This document shows, piece by piece, positions 39,594 through 47,385 of a stretch of 64,000 bases of DNA. The notes beneath the pieces are model-generated. The model saw only the letters and a list, made by a program, of their open reading frames with translations, searched no databases and was not told the origin of the DNA. Positions within the stretch are counted from its first letter, which is position 1, and the number at the start of each line of letters is the position of its first letter. The position numbers and the translations under genes were made by a program. Source of the stretch: Bacteroides sp. (lineage in GTDB: Bacteria > Bacteroidota > Bacteroidia > Bacteroidales > Bacteroidaceae); NCBI GenBank assembly GCA_022648295.1, contig JALCME010000017.1:1-64000 (forward strand), in the 5' to 3' direction.

Positions 39594-39631
39594 CCCACTC
39601 CTGCCCGGATGTATCGCAGGCGAGGAGTGGA
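39594..39631 (-). terminator. Hairpin between the smalltalk and amidase genes
   Basis: CCACTCCT (39595-39602) pairs with AGGAGTGG (39623-39630). On the minus strand the hairpin is followed by GGTTCTTTTTG. It may end or attenuate the HU-smalltalk transcript before the amidase gene. The region 39550-39690 holds nothing else I can name. Confidence 0.55.
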
Positions 39632-39690
39632 TTTGTAAACTCAGGGGTTTTCAGAAGATGTCATTTCTTCAGAATTTTCAGACTTGTAGC

Positions 39691-39786
39691 CTAAAACGTC
39701 ATGGCATTGCCACCTATGGCACCCAAAACTGCGGATGCTACGGCGATTACCACTTTCAAAATTAAGTCCCAACTAGATTTTTTCAT
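39691..39786 (-). CDS. Smalltalk protein
   Basis: A 31-residue peptide, MKKSSWDLILKVVIAVASAV... ending GGNAMTF. The polar start MKKSSWDLI followed by a single hydrophobic helix with small residues is the pattern of the smalltalk proteins annotated in Bacteroides capsule loci. It would be a tiny membrane peptide; the function is unknown. It lies between the HU-like and amidase genes on the same strand. It was found by direct translation of the minus strand. Confidence 0.85.
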   Translation of the reverse strand: MKKSSWDLILKVVIAVASAVLGAIGGNAMTF

Positions 39787-39837
39787 AATTTAAGCTTTTA
39801 ATGATTAATAAATTGGTTGATAGGTGATAGGAGTGCA

Positions 39838-40380
39838 TCAGCCTAACGGATTGTCATCTATCACTCCTCCGTCACTTCCACCAGTATTCCCTCCGTCTCC
39901 TGAGGTATTACCACCATCAGATGAGGATCCTCCGTCCGAAGAGTCGGTCGTTTTGGGCTTTTCCAGTTCAAAAACCAGATTATTGGCTGCTCCTCTGGTG
40001 GTGGCAAGGGAGTCGTTGACCAGACGGAGGGTATTGTCCACTTTGAAACGGACGTGCACACAGTCGATATTCCGGACGGTACAGTTTTTTGCATCATCAG
40101 TGGCATTACAATGAAAGGTGATGTAAAAAGTGCCGAATCCATCGAGCTTCAGTCGGTTGCCATTGCAGAGAATGGTTTTCATGCTGCGGACAAGTGATTT
40201 GATGACATGCTCCACATCTTCAACGGAGAGGGAGCCGATACTTTCAATCTCATTAGCAAGGTATTTGATGTCATACGTTTTGGCATCTCCTGCTTTGCGT
40301 TTGAGGGCATTTACAAGCGGGGAGGTTTTATCTCCCAGCTTCTTTCTGCGCAGACAGCGCACTACGGTAATTGTAGCCAT
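39838..40380 (-). CDS. HU-family (HU-HIG-like) DNA-binding protein with acidic tail
   Basis: 180 residues. Residues 1-125 have the fold pattern of the larger Bacteroidetes HU-like proteins (YDIKYLANEIESIGSLSVEDVEHVIKSLVRSMKTI, then GNRLKLDGFGTFYITF). The last 45 are a low-complexity Gly/Ser/Asp tail (SSDGGSSSDGGNTSGDGGNT). It probably bends DNA. It has its own -7 box and sits beside a helically phased repeat array, which could be its target; that link is inference. Confidence 0.88.
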   Translation of the reverse strand: MATITVVRCLRRKKLGDKTSPLVNALKRKAGDAKTYDIKYLANEIESIGSLSVEDVEHVIKSLVRSMKTILCNGNRLKLDGFGTFYITFHCNATDDAKNCTVRNIDCVHVRFKVDNTLRLVNDSLATTRGAANNLVFELEKPKTTDSSDGGSSSDGGNTSGDGGNTGGSDGGVIDDNPLG

Positions 40381-40415
40381 AATGGTTAAGGTTTAAGTTA
40401 AAAAAATAGAGTTAA

Positions 40416-40458
40416 TTCAACGAAACGTTTTTTATTTCGTTTCGTTGAAACAAAGATA
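40416..40458 (-). promoter_or_regulatory. Promoter of the HU-like gene with a 12-bp inverted repeat
   Basis: Minus-strand TATCTTTG (40451-40458) matches the -7 box. Just downstream, covering the expected start site, TTCAACGAAACG (40416-40427) and CGTTTCGTTGAA (40438-40449) form a perfect inverted repeat around 10 bases. It is either an operator or a hairpin at the very 5' end of the mRNA. Confidence 0.65.
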
Positions 40459-40479
40459 CTACCTGCGTTAGGCCATTTC

Positions 40480-40861
40480 GGAGGTTTAAGGAGGTTTGCG
40501 GAGGTTTACGGAGGAAAACGACGTTTTTCAGAGGTTCACGGAGGTTTATAACTGCTTGTAACTGCATGAAACGGTTTATTATTGTTTCAAACTGCTTGTA
40601 ACTGTTTGAAAACGTTCATTCCTGTACGAAACGGTTCATTTCTGTTTCAAACGGCTTGTAATTGCTTGAAGGTGTTCATTCCTGCATGAAACGGTTCATT
40701 TCTGTTTCAAACTGCTTGTAAATGTTTGAAAACGTTCATTCCTGCATGAAACGGTTCATTTCTGTTTCAAACGGCTTGTAACTGTTTGAAAACGTTCATT
40801 CCTGCATAAAACGGTTCATTATTGCTTCAAACGGTATGTAAATGCTTGAAAATGTTCGCTT
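40480..40861. repeat. Tandem array with 10-, 20- and 60-bp periods
   Basis: 40480-40549 holds seven roughly 10-bp units related to GGAGGTTTAC. From 40544, 20-bp units follow in the cycle A (GTTTCAAACTGCTTGTAACT), B (GTTTGAAAACGTTCATTCCT), C (GCATGAAACGGTTCATTTCT). A 60-bp ABC unit repeats at 40584, 40644, 40704 and 40764, with partial units at both ends. The array lies between the HU-like and DUF4248 promoters. It has no coding potential. Confidence 0.95.
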
Positions 40862-40912
40862 ATAATTATAAATTAAGAGAAAGTTTTGCTTGGTTATTAC
40901 GCCTTTATTTGC

Positions 40913-40920
40913 TATATTTG
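40913..40920 (+). promoter_or_regulatory. Candidate promoter of the DUF4248 gene
   Basis: TATATTTG matches TAnnTTTG, 34 bases before the ATG. TTGG (40890-40893) is 19 bases upstream as a weak -33. Confidence 0.5.
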
Positions 40921-40954
40921 TAATATAATATTTATAAATAAACAATAGAATAAG

Positions 40955-41197
40955 ATGAGTTGCCTTACAGAAAAAGATGATATTTATTTCCCCGTGCGCA
41001 GTTATGGAAAAGGGGAACTGGCTATGTGTTACATTCATGGCGTGACACAACAAACGGCTGTCAATCAATTTAAAATGTGGATACATACAGCACCCGGACT
41101 GGAAGACAAATTGCGAGAAACAGGATTGAGCCGCACCGGAAGACGATATACACCGGCACAAGTGCGGCTCATTGTTGATGCACTCGGAGCACCATAA
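40955..41197 (+). CDS. DUF4248 family protein
   Basis: An 80-residue protein, MSCLTEKDDIYFPVRSYGKG, with a helical C-terminus (RTGRRYTPAQVRLIVDALGAP) that looks like a small nucleic-acid-binding or HTH-like domain. DUF4248 proteins recur beside HU-like, smalltalk and primase genes in Bacteroides capsule loci. The role is unknown. It is divergent from the HU-like gene across the repeat array and convergent with the primase-helicase gene, with 8 bases between their ends. Confidence 0.85.
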   Translation: MSCLTEKDDIYFPVRSYGKGELAMCYIHGVTQQTAVNQFKMWIHTAPGLEDKLRETGLSRTGRRYTPAQVRLIVDALGAP

Positions 41198-41205
41198 TCT
41201 GATAG

Positions 41206-42984
41206 TTATATCCAACTTTCGGTATCGAACACGGTATTGACAGGACCGGGTTTGTCACCTTCACGACCCCTCACAATGCCTTCCTCGCATGGAGAGTAAC
41301 GCCCGTTCACCACGTTGTAAACAAACAGAGCTTCGCCACGTGAGCCTAAGTGCTTAAACTTGACTTTATCTACATGGATGGTGACCAGTCCGGTATCATC
41401 ATTCCGCTCCACAATGATACCAAAATCCGCCTTATTGAAGAAATCGGCACTGCCGGAAATATCCTGCATTTCTACACGGGGACGTTCACCGGTAGAGGTG
41501 TTGCGGTTGATTTTGCGCGGATGGGCTACGAGGATCACCAGGCAATGGTTCTGCACGGCAAATCGGCGGAGACGGTTGAGCAATGAGGCAAGATATTGCA
41601 CTTCGGTCTGATTGGGCGGCAGTTGCTGGTCGATGCAGTTCAACGGGTCGATGACAAAAATGCGGATGCCCTGCCGCGCCACGAGTTCACGTCCTTTTTC
41701 CAGTATCGTGTCCAGCGAATAGTCATCGTTTCCCGGCAGAATGTGGAAAACGTTGTCCGTGAGGAAGTGTTCCGCCTTGGTGTAGAGTTCTTCCGTCATC
41801 CCCGTTCTGGAAGAAAAGGCGCGGGAGGAGAGCTTTTCTGCCAATTTGCGCAGATGGTAGACTATCGGGATGTTCTCGGGACTGAAGAAGCCAATCTTCC
41901 AACCATGCCGCCGGCAGAGGCGAAGCACCAGTTCGTCCACCCATTCTGATTTACCATCGCCGGGCTGACCGCTGACGATCATGAGTCGTTGCAGCTCGAG
42001 CGTACAGTATTTGTCAAAATTATCCCAACCTGTTTCGGCTCCCTTGCCTACACCGTTCTCAAAGAGGGCGCGCAATTCGTCGTGCAAATCTTCGGCGGTG
42101 AATACTCCCTCCAGGGGGATTTCTTCGGCTTGCTCCAGGGCTATGCGAAGGCTTTCGCAGCCAAATTTGCACAGGTGTTCGTTTGCATCTTTGCAGTCCG
42201 CCCCATAGGTCACAATGCGGCATCGCTCGGCTCCAAAACGGCGTACCAGTTCATCGCGCAGTTTAGAACCGGGCGCATCCATGTCCGAGGCAATGTAGAT
42301 GGTGCGTTTACCTTCGAAATGGGTGGGGACGAAGCGGTCGAGCCACGTGAGGTTGCTGTTGGCTCCTGAGGGCACGGAGATGACGTCTGTCCGCCCGATG
42401 GCCATAAACGAGGCTGCATCCAGTTCGCCTTCGGTGACAATGCACTCTGGCGTGCCATAAATGGCGTCGATGTGGTAGGGGATGAGTTCGGCATCTTTCA
42501 CCATTTTGAAATGCTTCTGCCCGCTGCGGAATTTGGTGTTCACCAGCTCGTTGTCCTCGAAATAGTTGAAGCAGATGCAGTTTTCTTCCTTGCCGGACTG
42601 TGGCATGTATTCCACCTGTTCGGTGATGCGTAGCTCGCGGATGACGCTTTGCGGGATGCAGCGGGTTTCCACGAGGTACTTTTCCGTTTTCTCCGAGAGC
42701 GTCAGGCGGGATGCATTGAACTGGGGGCGATGAAAGTGGGCGGGAAATTTGCGGGACTTCCGGCGTTGTTCTTCCTTCCGCTTTTTTTCACGCAATTCGG
42801 CTTCGTCCGGCACGTAGCACTTCCAGCCGCAATGGTGGCAATAGCACAGTCCGGTGTCGAGGTCGACAGAGAGTGACTTATCACCTTTGTGGTGGCGGGT
42901 TTCATTGCATTGTGGACAAGTGGTTTTGAGTTTTCCACTGACACGTCCTTTGGTGTCGATGTGGTAGGTATTAAAATTTCTCAT
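41206..42984 (-). CDS. Primase-helicase (zinc ribbon + TOPRIM + DnaB-like)
   Basis: 592 residues with the layout of phage T7 gp4-type enzymes. An N-terminal zinc-binding domain (CPQCNET... CYCHHCGW) is followed by a TOPRIM domain (ECIVTEGELDAASFMAIG, then TIYIASDMDAPG). The C-terminal RecA/DnaB-type helicase has Walker A SGQPGDGKSEW (about residue 335-345), Walker B IRIFVIDPLN and QNHCLVILVAHPRK. It would prime and unwind DNA at a replication fork. The coding region is visibly richer in G+C than the polysaccharide genes around it, a sign of separate origin. The gene upstream on the same strand may be co-transcribed. Confidence 0.9.
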   Translation of the reverse strand: MRNFNTYHIDTKGRVSGKLKTTCPQCNETRHHKGDKSLSVDLDTGLCYCHHCGWKCYVPDEAELREKKRKEEQRRKSRKFPAHFHRPQFNASRLTLSEKTEKYLVETRCIPQSVIRELRITEQVEYMPQSGKEENCICFNYFEDNELVNTKFRSGQKHFKMVKDAELIPYHIDAIYGTPECIVTEGELDAASFMAIGRTDVISVPSGANSNLTWLDRFVPTHFEGKRTIYIASDMDAPGSKLRDELVRRFGAERCRIVTYGADCKDANEHLCKFGCESLRIALEQAEEIPLEGVFTAEDLHDELRALFENGVGKGAETGWDNFDKYCTLELQRLMIVSGQPGDGKSEWVDELVLRLCRRHGWKIGFFSPENIPIVYHLRKLAEKLSSRAFSSRTGMTEELYTKAEHFLTDNVFHILPGNDDYSLDTILEKGRELVARQGIRIFVIDPLNCIDQQLPPNQTEVQYLASLLNRLRRFAVQNHCLVILVAHPRKINRNTSTGERPRVEMQDISGSADFFNKADFGIIVERNDDTGLVTIHVDKVKFKHLGSRGEALFVYNVVNGRYSPCEEGIVRGREGDKPGPVNTVFDTESWI

Positions 42985-43045
42985 GATCGTTGAAATATGT
43001 TTATTAGTTTAAATTCTATTTTCATTGCTTAGGGCAATGTGCGTC

Positions 43046-43140
43046 GCAGCCCGGGTTTGCAAACCGGGTAAAGCTGGGCAACAGATGTTGTAGCCCAGGG
43101 TTGCGAAGGTTGTTGCCCCGGGTACAACAAGGTATGCCGC
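43046..43140. repeat. GC-rich REP-like inverted repeats
   Basis: Between two AT-rich flanks, CCCGGGTTTGCAAACCGGG (43050-43068) is nearly self-complementary. TTGTAGCCCAGGGTTGC (from 43088) is roughly inverted by TTGCCCCGGGTACAA (43113-43127). Similar CCCAGGG motifs occur at about 16975-17080. The 217-bp gap 42985-43201 holds nothing else. Confidence 0.55.
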
Positions 43141-43201
43141 GGGTGGAAAGGGCGGATCTGCTCTGCTTATTAAGGCAAACTGTTTATGAGCGCAAGTGCT
43201 T

Positions 43202-44878
43202 TTAGCTTCGGGCAGACTGGCTCAGGGTGACCCATTGGCGGGTTTCTTCGTTCCAAATGGACGATGCGTTGGGGCGTGGTGGGGCATCATGGGGGATGGG
43301 TTGCCCTCCATACGTCCGCTGTCCGTCAATGAGCTGTTCAAACCTGTAGTCCTCTTCCGGGCTGTCCGTCCGTTTGGCATCGAGGCTGAGCAGGTAGGCT
43401 TTCAAAGCCTTGGATGTTCGTTGGCAGGGAGCTGTGAAGTTAGCAAAGTACTGTTTCACATCTCTGCTTTGGAGTAATTCTCCTCCTTTGTCGTACAGCT
43501 CAATGTGTTTTCTGAAGACTTCTACAGCCTCTTTAAAGTAACGCTTCAACAGGAGCCCGTAGCCGCACTTCATGCAGGCATTTTCTACCCAAGTACTGTC
43601 TTCGTGCAGCTCATCCACCAGCTCCTGCCAGGGGCGTATCTCGATTTTTTTGACGCCGGAAGTTGCCAGTTCCAGAATGCTGCCTTGCTGGTCACAAGGT
43701 GCATTTGCGTGGTTTTTTTTCTGGTCGTCATAGCTTTGGCAACGCATGCCGTAAGTTTGCCCGTATGTGGCAGCATAGCCTCCCGATCCGCGGTAAGCCA
43801 TTCTGCTGCTTTGTGCATAAGGCTGTGGTGCGTAGTAGCCTGCCTCCCTTTGCCGGAAATGAAGCGGAGCGGGAGAGGGGATGAAACGTTTTTCACCGTT
43901 TGGCTTTAAAATCAAATAGCCGGAAAAACACTGTTTATCACCGGGAGATGTATTGCTTTTGCAAGAAACATCTTGCTCATCGTCAAAGAATGCGCTGCCT
44001 TTGCCGGAAAAGCACTGTTCATCATCGGGAGATGTCTTGCTTTTGCAAGAAACATCTTGTTCATTGTCAAAGAATGCGCTGCCTTTACCGGAAAAAGAAA
44101 GTTTGTGAGCAGCAGCGGGAACATTTACTACTTCGGCAGAATGAAGTTTGTCATCGGTTGTAATCACAGCAACAACAGTAGCAGAAGTCATAGCAACAGC
44201 AGCAGCATCTTTTCTTTCTTTCTTTTCTGCTGTTGTTATTCTTATCTCATTCTTATCTCTTCTTTTCTTATCTGTCCTCCCTGCGCGTGCACGTACGTAA
44301 GGCTTATTTTTCTTTCCACAAAGACGCAACTTCTTCTTATTTAGTACATTATGCTTGCTTTCCGGTACGTTTGAAATCTGCGGAAAAGACTCATTTTCTG
44401 GTTGGTTTTCGTTCAAAACCTGTTCGTTTTTGAGCAGAAAGTTGTTCGGTTTCTGCTCGTTTTTGAGCAAAACATCATCATTATCCGGTTCAGTTTCCGA
44501 AGTGTTTTGCACTGTTTTACCTACCCCTTTTCCGGCATTTTCTGTTTGCTCCGGGACAATACTATCATTTTGCTGTTTGGGGCTTTGACCCGCAACGTCC
44601 TGCATGCCGTATGGTATGATGGACGAGAAGTAACCATCTTCTATTTTGAATAATCCGTATTGCGTGATTATTCTTCTCATGTATTGCTGACTGAATCCCG
44701 GTCGCTTGATATTTTTCAGATATTCAAAACTGACTTTAGTATGCGGTTGCAGGCAGATCATTTCCACAATGTACCAATAAGCACCGTATCCTTTACTTTT
44801 TTCTTTTTCGATGAGTTTCGTCATCCGCTCATCGAACGAAGCACAATTGTTGTGCTTAAACCAGCTGTTAGCTTTCAT
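43202..44878 (-). CDS. DUF4373 (Lin1244/Lin1753-like) replication-associated protein
   Basis: 558 residues. The N-terminal domain (1-90; MKANSWFKHNNCASFDERMT, GYGAYWYIVEMICLQ) is the DUF4373/Lin1244 type found in phage and mobile-element replication proteins. The middle is low-complexity and contains a 28-residue repeat (FSGKGSAFFDDEQDVSCKS) present about twice. The C-terminus (about 430-550) is helical, with YFANFTAPCQRTSKALKAYL. It lies upstream of the primase-helicase gene and may load it, by analogy with phage DnaD-like loaders; that is inference. Confidence 0.75.
   Translation of the reverse strand: MKANSWFKHNNCASFDERMTKLIEKEKSKGYGAYWYIVEMICLQPHTKVSFEYLKNIKRPGFSQQYMRRIITQYGLFKIEDGYFSSIIPYGMQDVAGQSPKQQNDSIVPEQTENAGKGVGKTVQNTSETEPDNDDVLLKNEQKPNNFLLKNEQVLNENQPENESFPQISNVPESKHNVLNKKKLRLCGKKNKPYVRARAGRTDKKRRDKNEIRITTAEKKERKDAAAVAMTSATVVAVITTDDKLHSAEVVNVPAAAHKLSFSGKGSAFFDNEQDVSCKSKTSPDDEQCFSGKGSAFFDDEQDVSCKSNTSPGDKQCFSGYLILKPNGEKRFIPSPAPLHFRQREAGYYAPQPYAQSSRMAYRGSGGYAATYGQTYGMRCQSYDDQKKNHANAPCDQQGSILELATSGVKKIEIRPWQELVDELHEDSTWVENACMKCGYGLLLKRYFKEAVEVFRKHIELYDKGGELLQSRDVKQYFANFTAPCQRTSKALKAYLLSLDAKRTDSPEEDYRFEQLIDGQRTYGGQPIPHDAPPRPNASSIWNEETRQWVTLSQSARS
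43963..44130. repeat. 84-bp tandem duplication inside the DUF4373 gene
   Basis: The sequence starting AAGAAACATCTTG at 43963 recurs at 44047 with few changes, a period of 84 bases or 28 codons. It encodes the repeated FSGKGSAFF...DVSCK segments and keeps frame. Confidence 0.85.
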
Positions 44879-45157
44879 ATGTGATTTATTCTAGGTATAT
44901 GAGACCTTCTTTTTGAGCTTTTTTCCGAACAAATAGGTGGCCTGTCGCAACCTGTTGGCCAAACAAAGTTGCGGGTACATAAATGCGGAAATATACTTTA
45001 AAGATAGTCCCGTTAAACAATAAATATATGTGCGTAAATAATAGGAGAACTGACTCTCTTTTTGTGTTTTCAACCGGAGGATCTTAATGTCCAGAACAGT
45101 TTATTATAGAATATTGCATACATTTTATCTCGTTTTTTCCTTCACTAATTATGATTA

Positions 45158-45165
45158 CAAATATA
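45158..45165 (-). promoter_or_regulatory. Candidate promoter of the DUF4373-primase unit
   Basis: Minus-strand TATATTTG matches the -7 box, about 280 bases upstream of the ATG at 44878. It would leave a long leader; there is no clear -33 box. The region 44879-45157 shows no gene. Confidence 0.35.
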
Positions 45166-45193
45166 TGAATAAATAAAATTACATATAGTGTTA

Positions 45194-45291
45194 AAATGTA
45201 CGGTTTTGATTTTTTACATTTCAGAAATCAGGGGCCACAGGTATCTACAATGCCGATTTTATTTTATTGCAAGGGATAAAACCGTACATTT
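45194..45291. repeat. Perfect 14-bp inverted repeat pair, 98 bp apart end to end
   Basis: AAATGTACGGTTTT (45194-45207) is repeated in inverse orientation as AAAACCGTACATTT (45278-45291). The 70-bp interior shows no gene and no clear promoter. Such spaced inverted repeats could be recombination sites, an operator pair or a long stem. Confidence 0.75.
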
Positions 45292-45339
45292 AGCGAATTA
45301 TACTATTTTAACTTATTAACCGCTATTATAGTGAACAGG

Positions 45340-45559
45340 CTATGTATTACCCAATATTTTGTCCATTTTTACCTTGAGATGTATCAACATTCTCAGTTCC
45401 CTATTGGTTATTTTTTCTTTGTTGGCAAGTAAATCATCCAGAAAATTGCACATAAAATCCAAAATGCTTATTTCGGGTTTATAGTGCTTTATCACTGCGT
45501 ACTTTTTCACCAATTCGTTTTCTTCATTGAAAACGTTGCTTTCTTCTTTTTTTTGTCAT
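45340..45559 (-). pseudogene. Small gene out of frame by one base in an A8 tract
   Basis: The ATG at 45559 is followed by ACAAAAAAAAGAAG. As written, the frame hits TGA after 11 codons. With seven A instead of eight, the frame stays open for 72 residues to the TAG at 45340. The product would be a charged helical protein (MTKKEESNVFNEENELVKKY..., then DFMCNFLDDLLANKEKITNR and a Lys-rich end). Without slippage, the open frame has no good start codon near its head. The span (220 bases) is 3n+1. It has a good promoter with a palindrome. It is either a phase-variable or slippage-dependent gene, a fresh pseudogene, or a sequencing error. The family was not recognised. Confidence 0.7.
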
Positions 45560-45585
45560 GATACATTTTTATAAATAAATTCATG

Positions 45586-45616
45586 CAAAATTAAGACAAT
45601 TGTCTTAATATACGAA
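45586..45616 (-). promoter_or_regulatory. Promoter with 20-bp palindrome upstream of the frameshifted gene
   Basis: Minus-strand TAATTTTG (45586-45593) matches the -7 box and TTCG (45613-45616) lies 19 bases upstream (one mismatch from TTTG). A perfect 20-bp palindrome, ATTAAGACAATTGTCTTAAT (45590-45609), fills most of the spacer between the boxes, a typical repressor position. Confidence 0.7.
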
Positions 45617-45704
45617 ATTCTGAATTGTAAGAGAATAAATTCGTGATAATGTTTTTTCCTATTGAATAATTTTCCTACTTTCGCTTAACTAAAAAGTATC
45701 ATAT

Positions 45705-46772
45705 ATGAGTAATGAAGAACTACAGTCTAAAGTTATTGATTTCCTTCGTTTCCCAATGATCGTAGGCATCGTTTTGCTTCATGCCTTTTTAGAAGATATC
45801 AGAGGGCTGAATATTCCCGATGGCGGTTTGCCCATATACCACCATGCCTCTTTTTTTATTTCCAGAGTTCTGGTTTTCGTTGCTGTTCCGCTCTTCTTCT
45901 TTATCTCGGCCTATCTATTTTTTTATCATACGTCTTTTTCTTTTGAAAGCTATAAGAAAAAGTTAAAGAAGAGGGCGCATACATTGCTGATACCTTATTT
46001 ATTTTGGAATCTGGTGATTATTGTCGGGCATTGGATGGTGACATTATTATCGCCAGTGCAATTAACCTCAGGAGCCTATAAACTGATTGAAGACTATACC
46101 TGGTGGGATTATTTGCGTAGTTTCTGGGCTGTGAATGGCTCTATGCCGATAAATGGCGTTTTATGGTTTATACGTGATCTGATGATTATGATGGTGCTAT
46201 CGCCGGTGGTCTATTTTATGATCCGTTACTTACGTTGGATTGCCGTGCTCCTTATCGGCGGGATATGGTTGTCGGGGGTGACTTGTGATATACCACAGAT
46301 GAGCGCTATTTTCTTCTTCACTCTCGGGGCATGGTACAGCATTAACCGGCGTAATTTTGTGGCCGATTTCAAATCGTTTTTTCCGTGGGGCATTCTGCTT
46401 TATTTTATCTACGCTTTGGGAACAGTTGCCACAAGAGAGTACACAGGATTTGTATACGTTTCCAACGCTGGTATACTACTTGGCATTGTAGCAGTGATAG
46501 CGTTGACGGCACATTATGTGGAAAAAGGCAAGTGGAGGGCTTCCGTCTTTCTCACCGGATCTTGTTTTCTGGTATATGCATTTCATCAATTGCCACTGAA
46601 TATAATGGTGAGAATTCTTTTCCGGTTGATTCATCCAGTTAGTGACGGGCAGTTTCTGTTTATTTATCTGATTTCGCCGGTCACCATTATTCTAATGGAC
46701 CTGCTTATTTATGCCATACTAAAACGATTTTTGCCGAAATTTACGATTTTCATCACCGGAGGGAGGAGTTAG
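45705..46772 (+). CDS. Acyltransferase_3-family membrane O-acyltransferase
   Basis: A 355-residue protein with about ten membrane segments. The N-terminal [20 protein letters not shown] has the catalytic-type His and the Arg expected in acyltransferase_3 proteins, and a loop reads [19 protein letters not shown]. These enzymes move acetyl or succinyl groups onto surface polysaccharides. It is plus-strand and alone; its last 20 bases overlap the convergent acetyltransferase gene. A TACTTTCG box at 45676-45683 is one base off the -7 consensus. Confidence 0.9.
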   Translation: MSNEELQSKVIDFLRFPMIVGIVLLHAFLEDIRGLNIPDGGLPIYHHASFFISRVLVFVAVPLFFFISAYLFFYHTSFSFESYKKKLKKRAHTLLIPYLFWNLVIIVGHWMVTLLSPVQLTSGAYKLIEDYTWWDYLRSFWAVNGSMPINGVLWFIRDLMIMMVLSPVVYFMIRYLRWIAVLLIGGIWLSGVTCDIPQMSAIFFFTLGAWYSINRRNFVADFKSFFPWGILLYFIYALGTVATREYTGFVYVSNAGILLGIVAVIALTAHYVEKGKWRASVFLTGSCFLVYAFHQLPLNIMVRILFRLIHPVSDGQFLFIYLISPVTIILMDLLIYAILKRFLPKFTIFITGGRS

Positions 46773-47385
46773 TACTAACCCATGTATTGCTGCTTCTGTC
46801 GTAGACTTTAATCACTTTTGCCGGATTTCCTGCTACAATGCTGTAAGGGGGCACATCTTTGGTAACCACACTTCCGGCGGCCACCACCGCATGCGTGCCG
46901 ACATTCACCCCCGCTGTAATGACGCTGTTTGCCGCAATCCATACCTCATCTTCTATCACAATGGGATTTACAGTGACGGCCTGTTGATGTATCGGTATGG
47001 TGACGTCTTCGTACGTATGATTCAGCCCGGAGAGCACCGCATTTTGTGCCAGGATGACATGGCTGCCTATGCATACGGGTCCTATGATGGTGCTACGCAA
47101 TCCTATGCGAGTATGGGCGCCAATCGTCACACTTCCCACACTATTATCCACCACACTGTATTCTTCAATAGTGCTATGAGCTCCTAATTCAAACGAATTG
47201 AGCGGAGATATATTCATCACGGTTTGCCATCTTACGACAGCCCCTTTTCCATGCCTGAACACAATGGGATTCACAATCCACTTCACCCATCGGCGTGGAC
47301 GGGAGTTCCCAATCATCATTCGGTGCACGAGTGCTTTCAGCTTAGGATTGCGCACCACTTTGCTTTTAATCGTTGCGAGGTTCAT
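46753..47385 (-). CDS. Hexapeptide-repeat acetyltransferase
   Basis: The 210-residue protein has a left-handed beta-helix of hexapeptide repeats ([33 protein letters not shown]) and the usual terminal coil [51 protein letters not shown]. It is likely an O-acetyltransferase for a sugar precursor or repeat unit (WcaF/Vat-like). It is the last gene of the minus arm; its start overlaps the methyltransferase gene by 20 bases. Confidence 0.92.
   Translation of the reverse strand: MNLATIKSKVVRNPKLKALVHRMMIGNSRPRRWVKWIVNPIVFRHGKGAVVRWQTVMNISPLNSFELGAHSTIEEYSVVDNSVGSVTIGAHTRIGLRSTIIGPVCIGSHVILAQNAVLSGLNHTYEDVTIPIHQQAVTVNPIVIEDEVWIAANSVITAGVNVGTHAVVAAGSVVTKDVPPYSIVAGNPAKVIKVYDRSSNTWVSTNSSLR

Noticed and set aside
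41596..42369. Plus-strand frames opposite the primase-helicase gene
   Set aside because: Shadows of a long, clear gene with zinc, TOPRIM and helicase motifs on the minus strand.
43973..44344. Cys/Phe-rich plus-strand frame opposite the DUF4373 gene
   Set aside because: Produced by the 84-bp duplication and low-complexity linker read on the wrong strand.
44891..45073. 60-codon minus-strand frame upstream of the DUF4373 gene
   Set aside because: No family pattern, and it lies in the long leader region; not enough to call a gene.
39103..45559. Classic prophage or integrative conjugative element
   Set aside because: No integrase, capsid, portal, terminase, relaxase or conjugation gene was found, and no flanking direct repeat was recognised; kept only as a replicon-like island.
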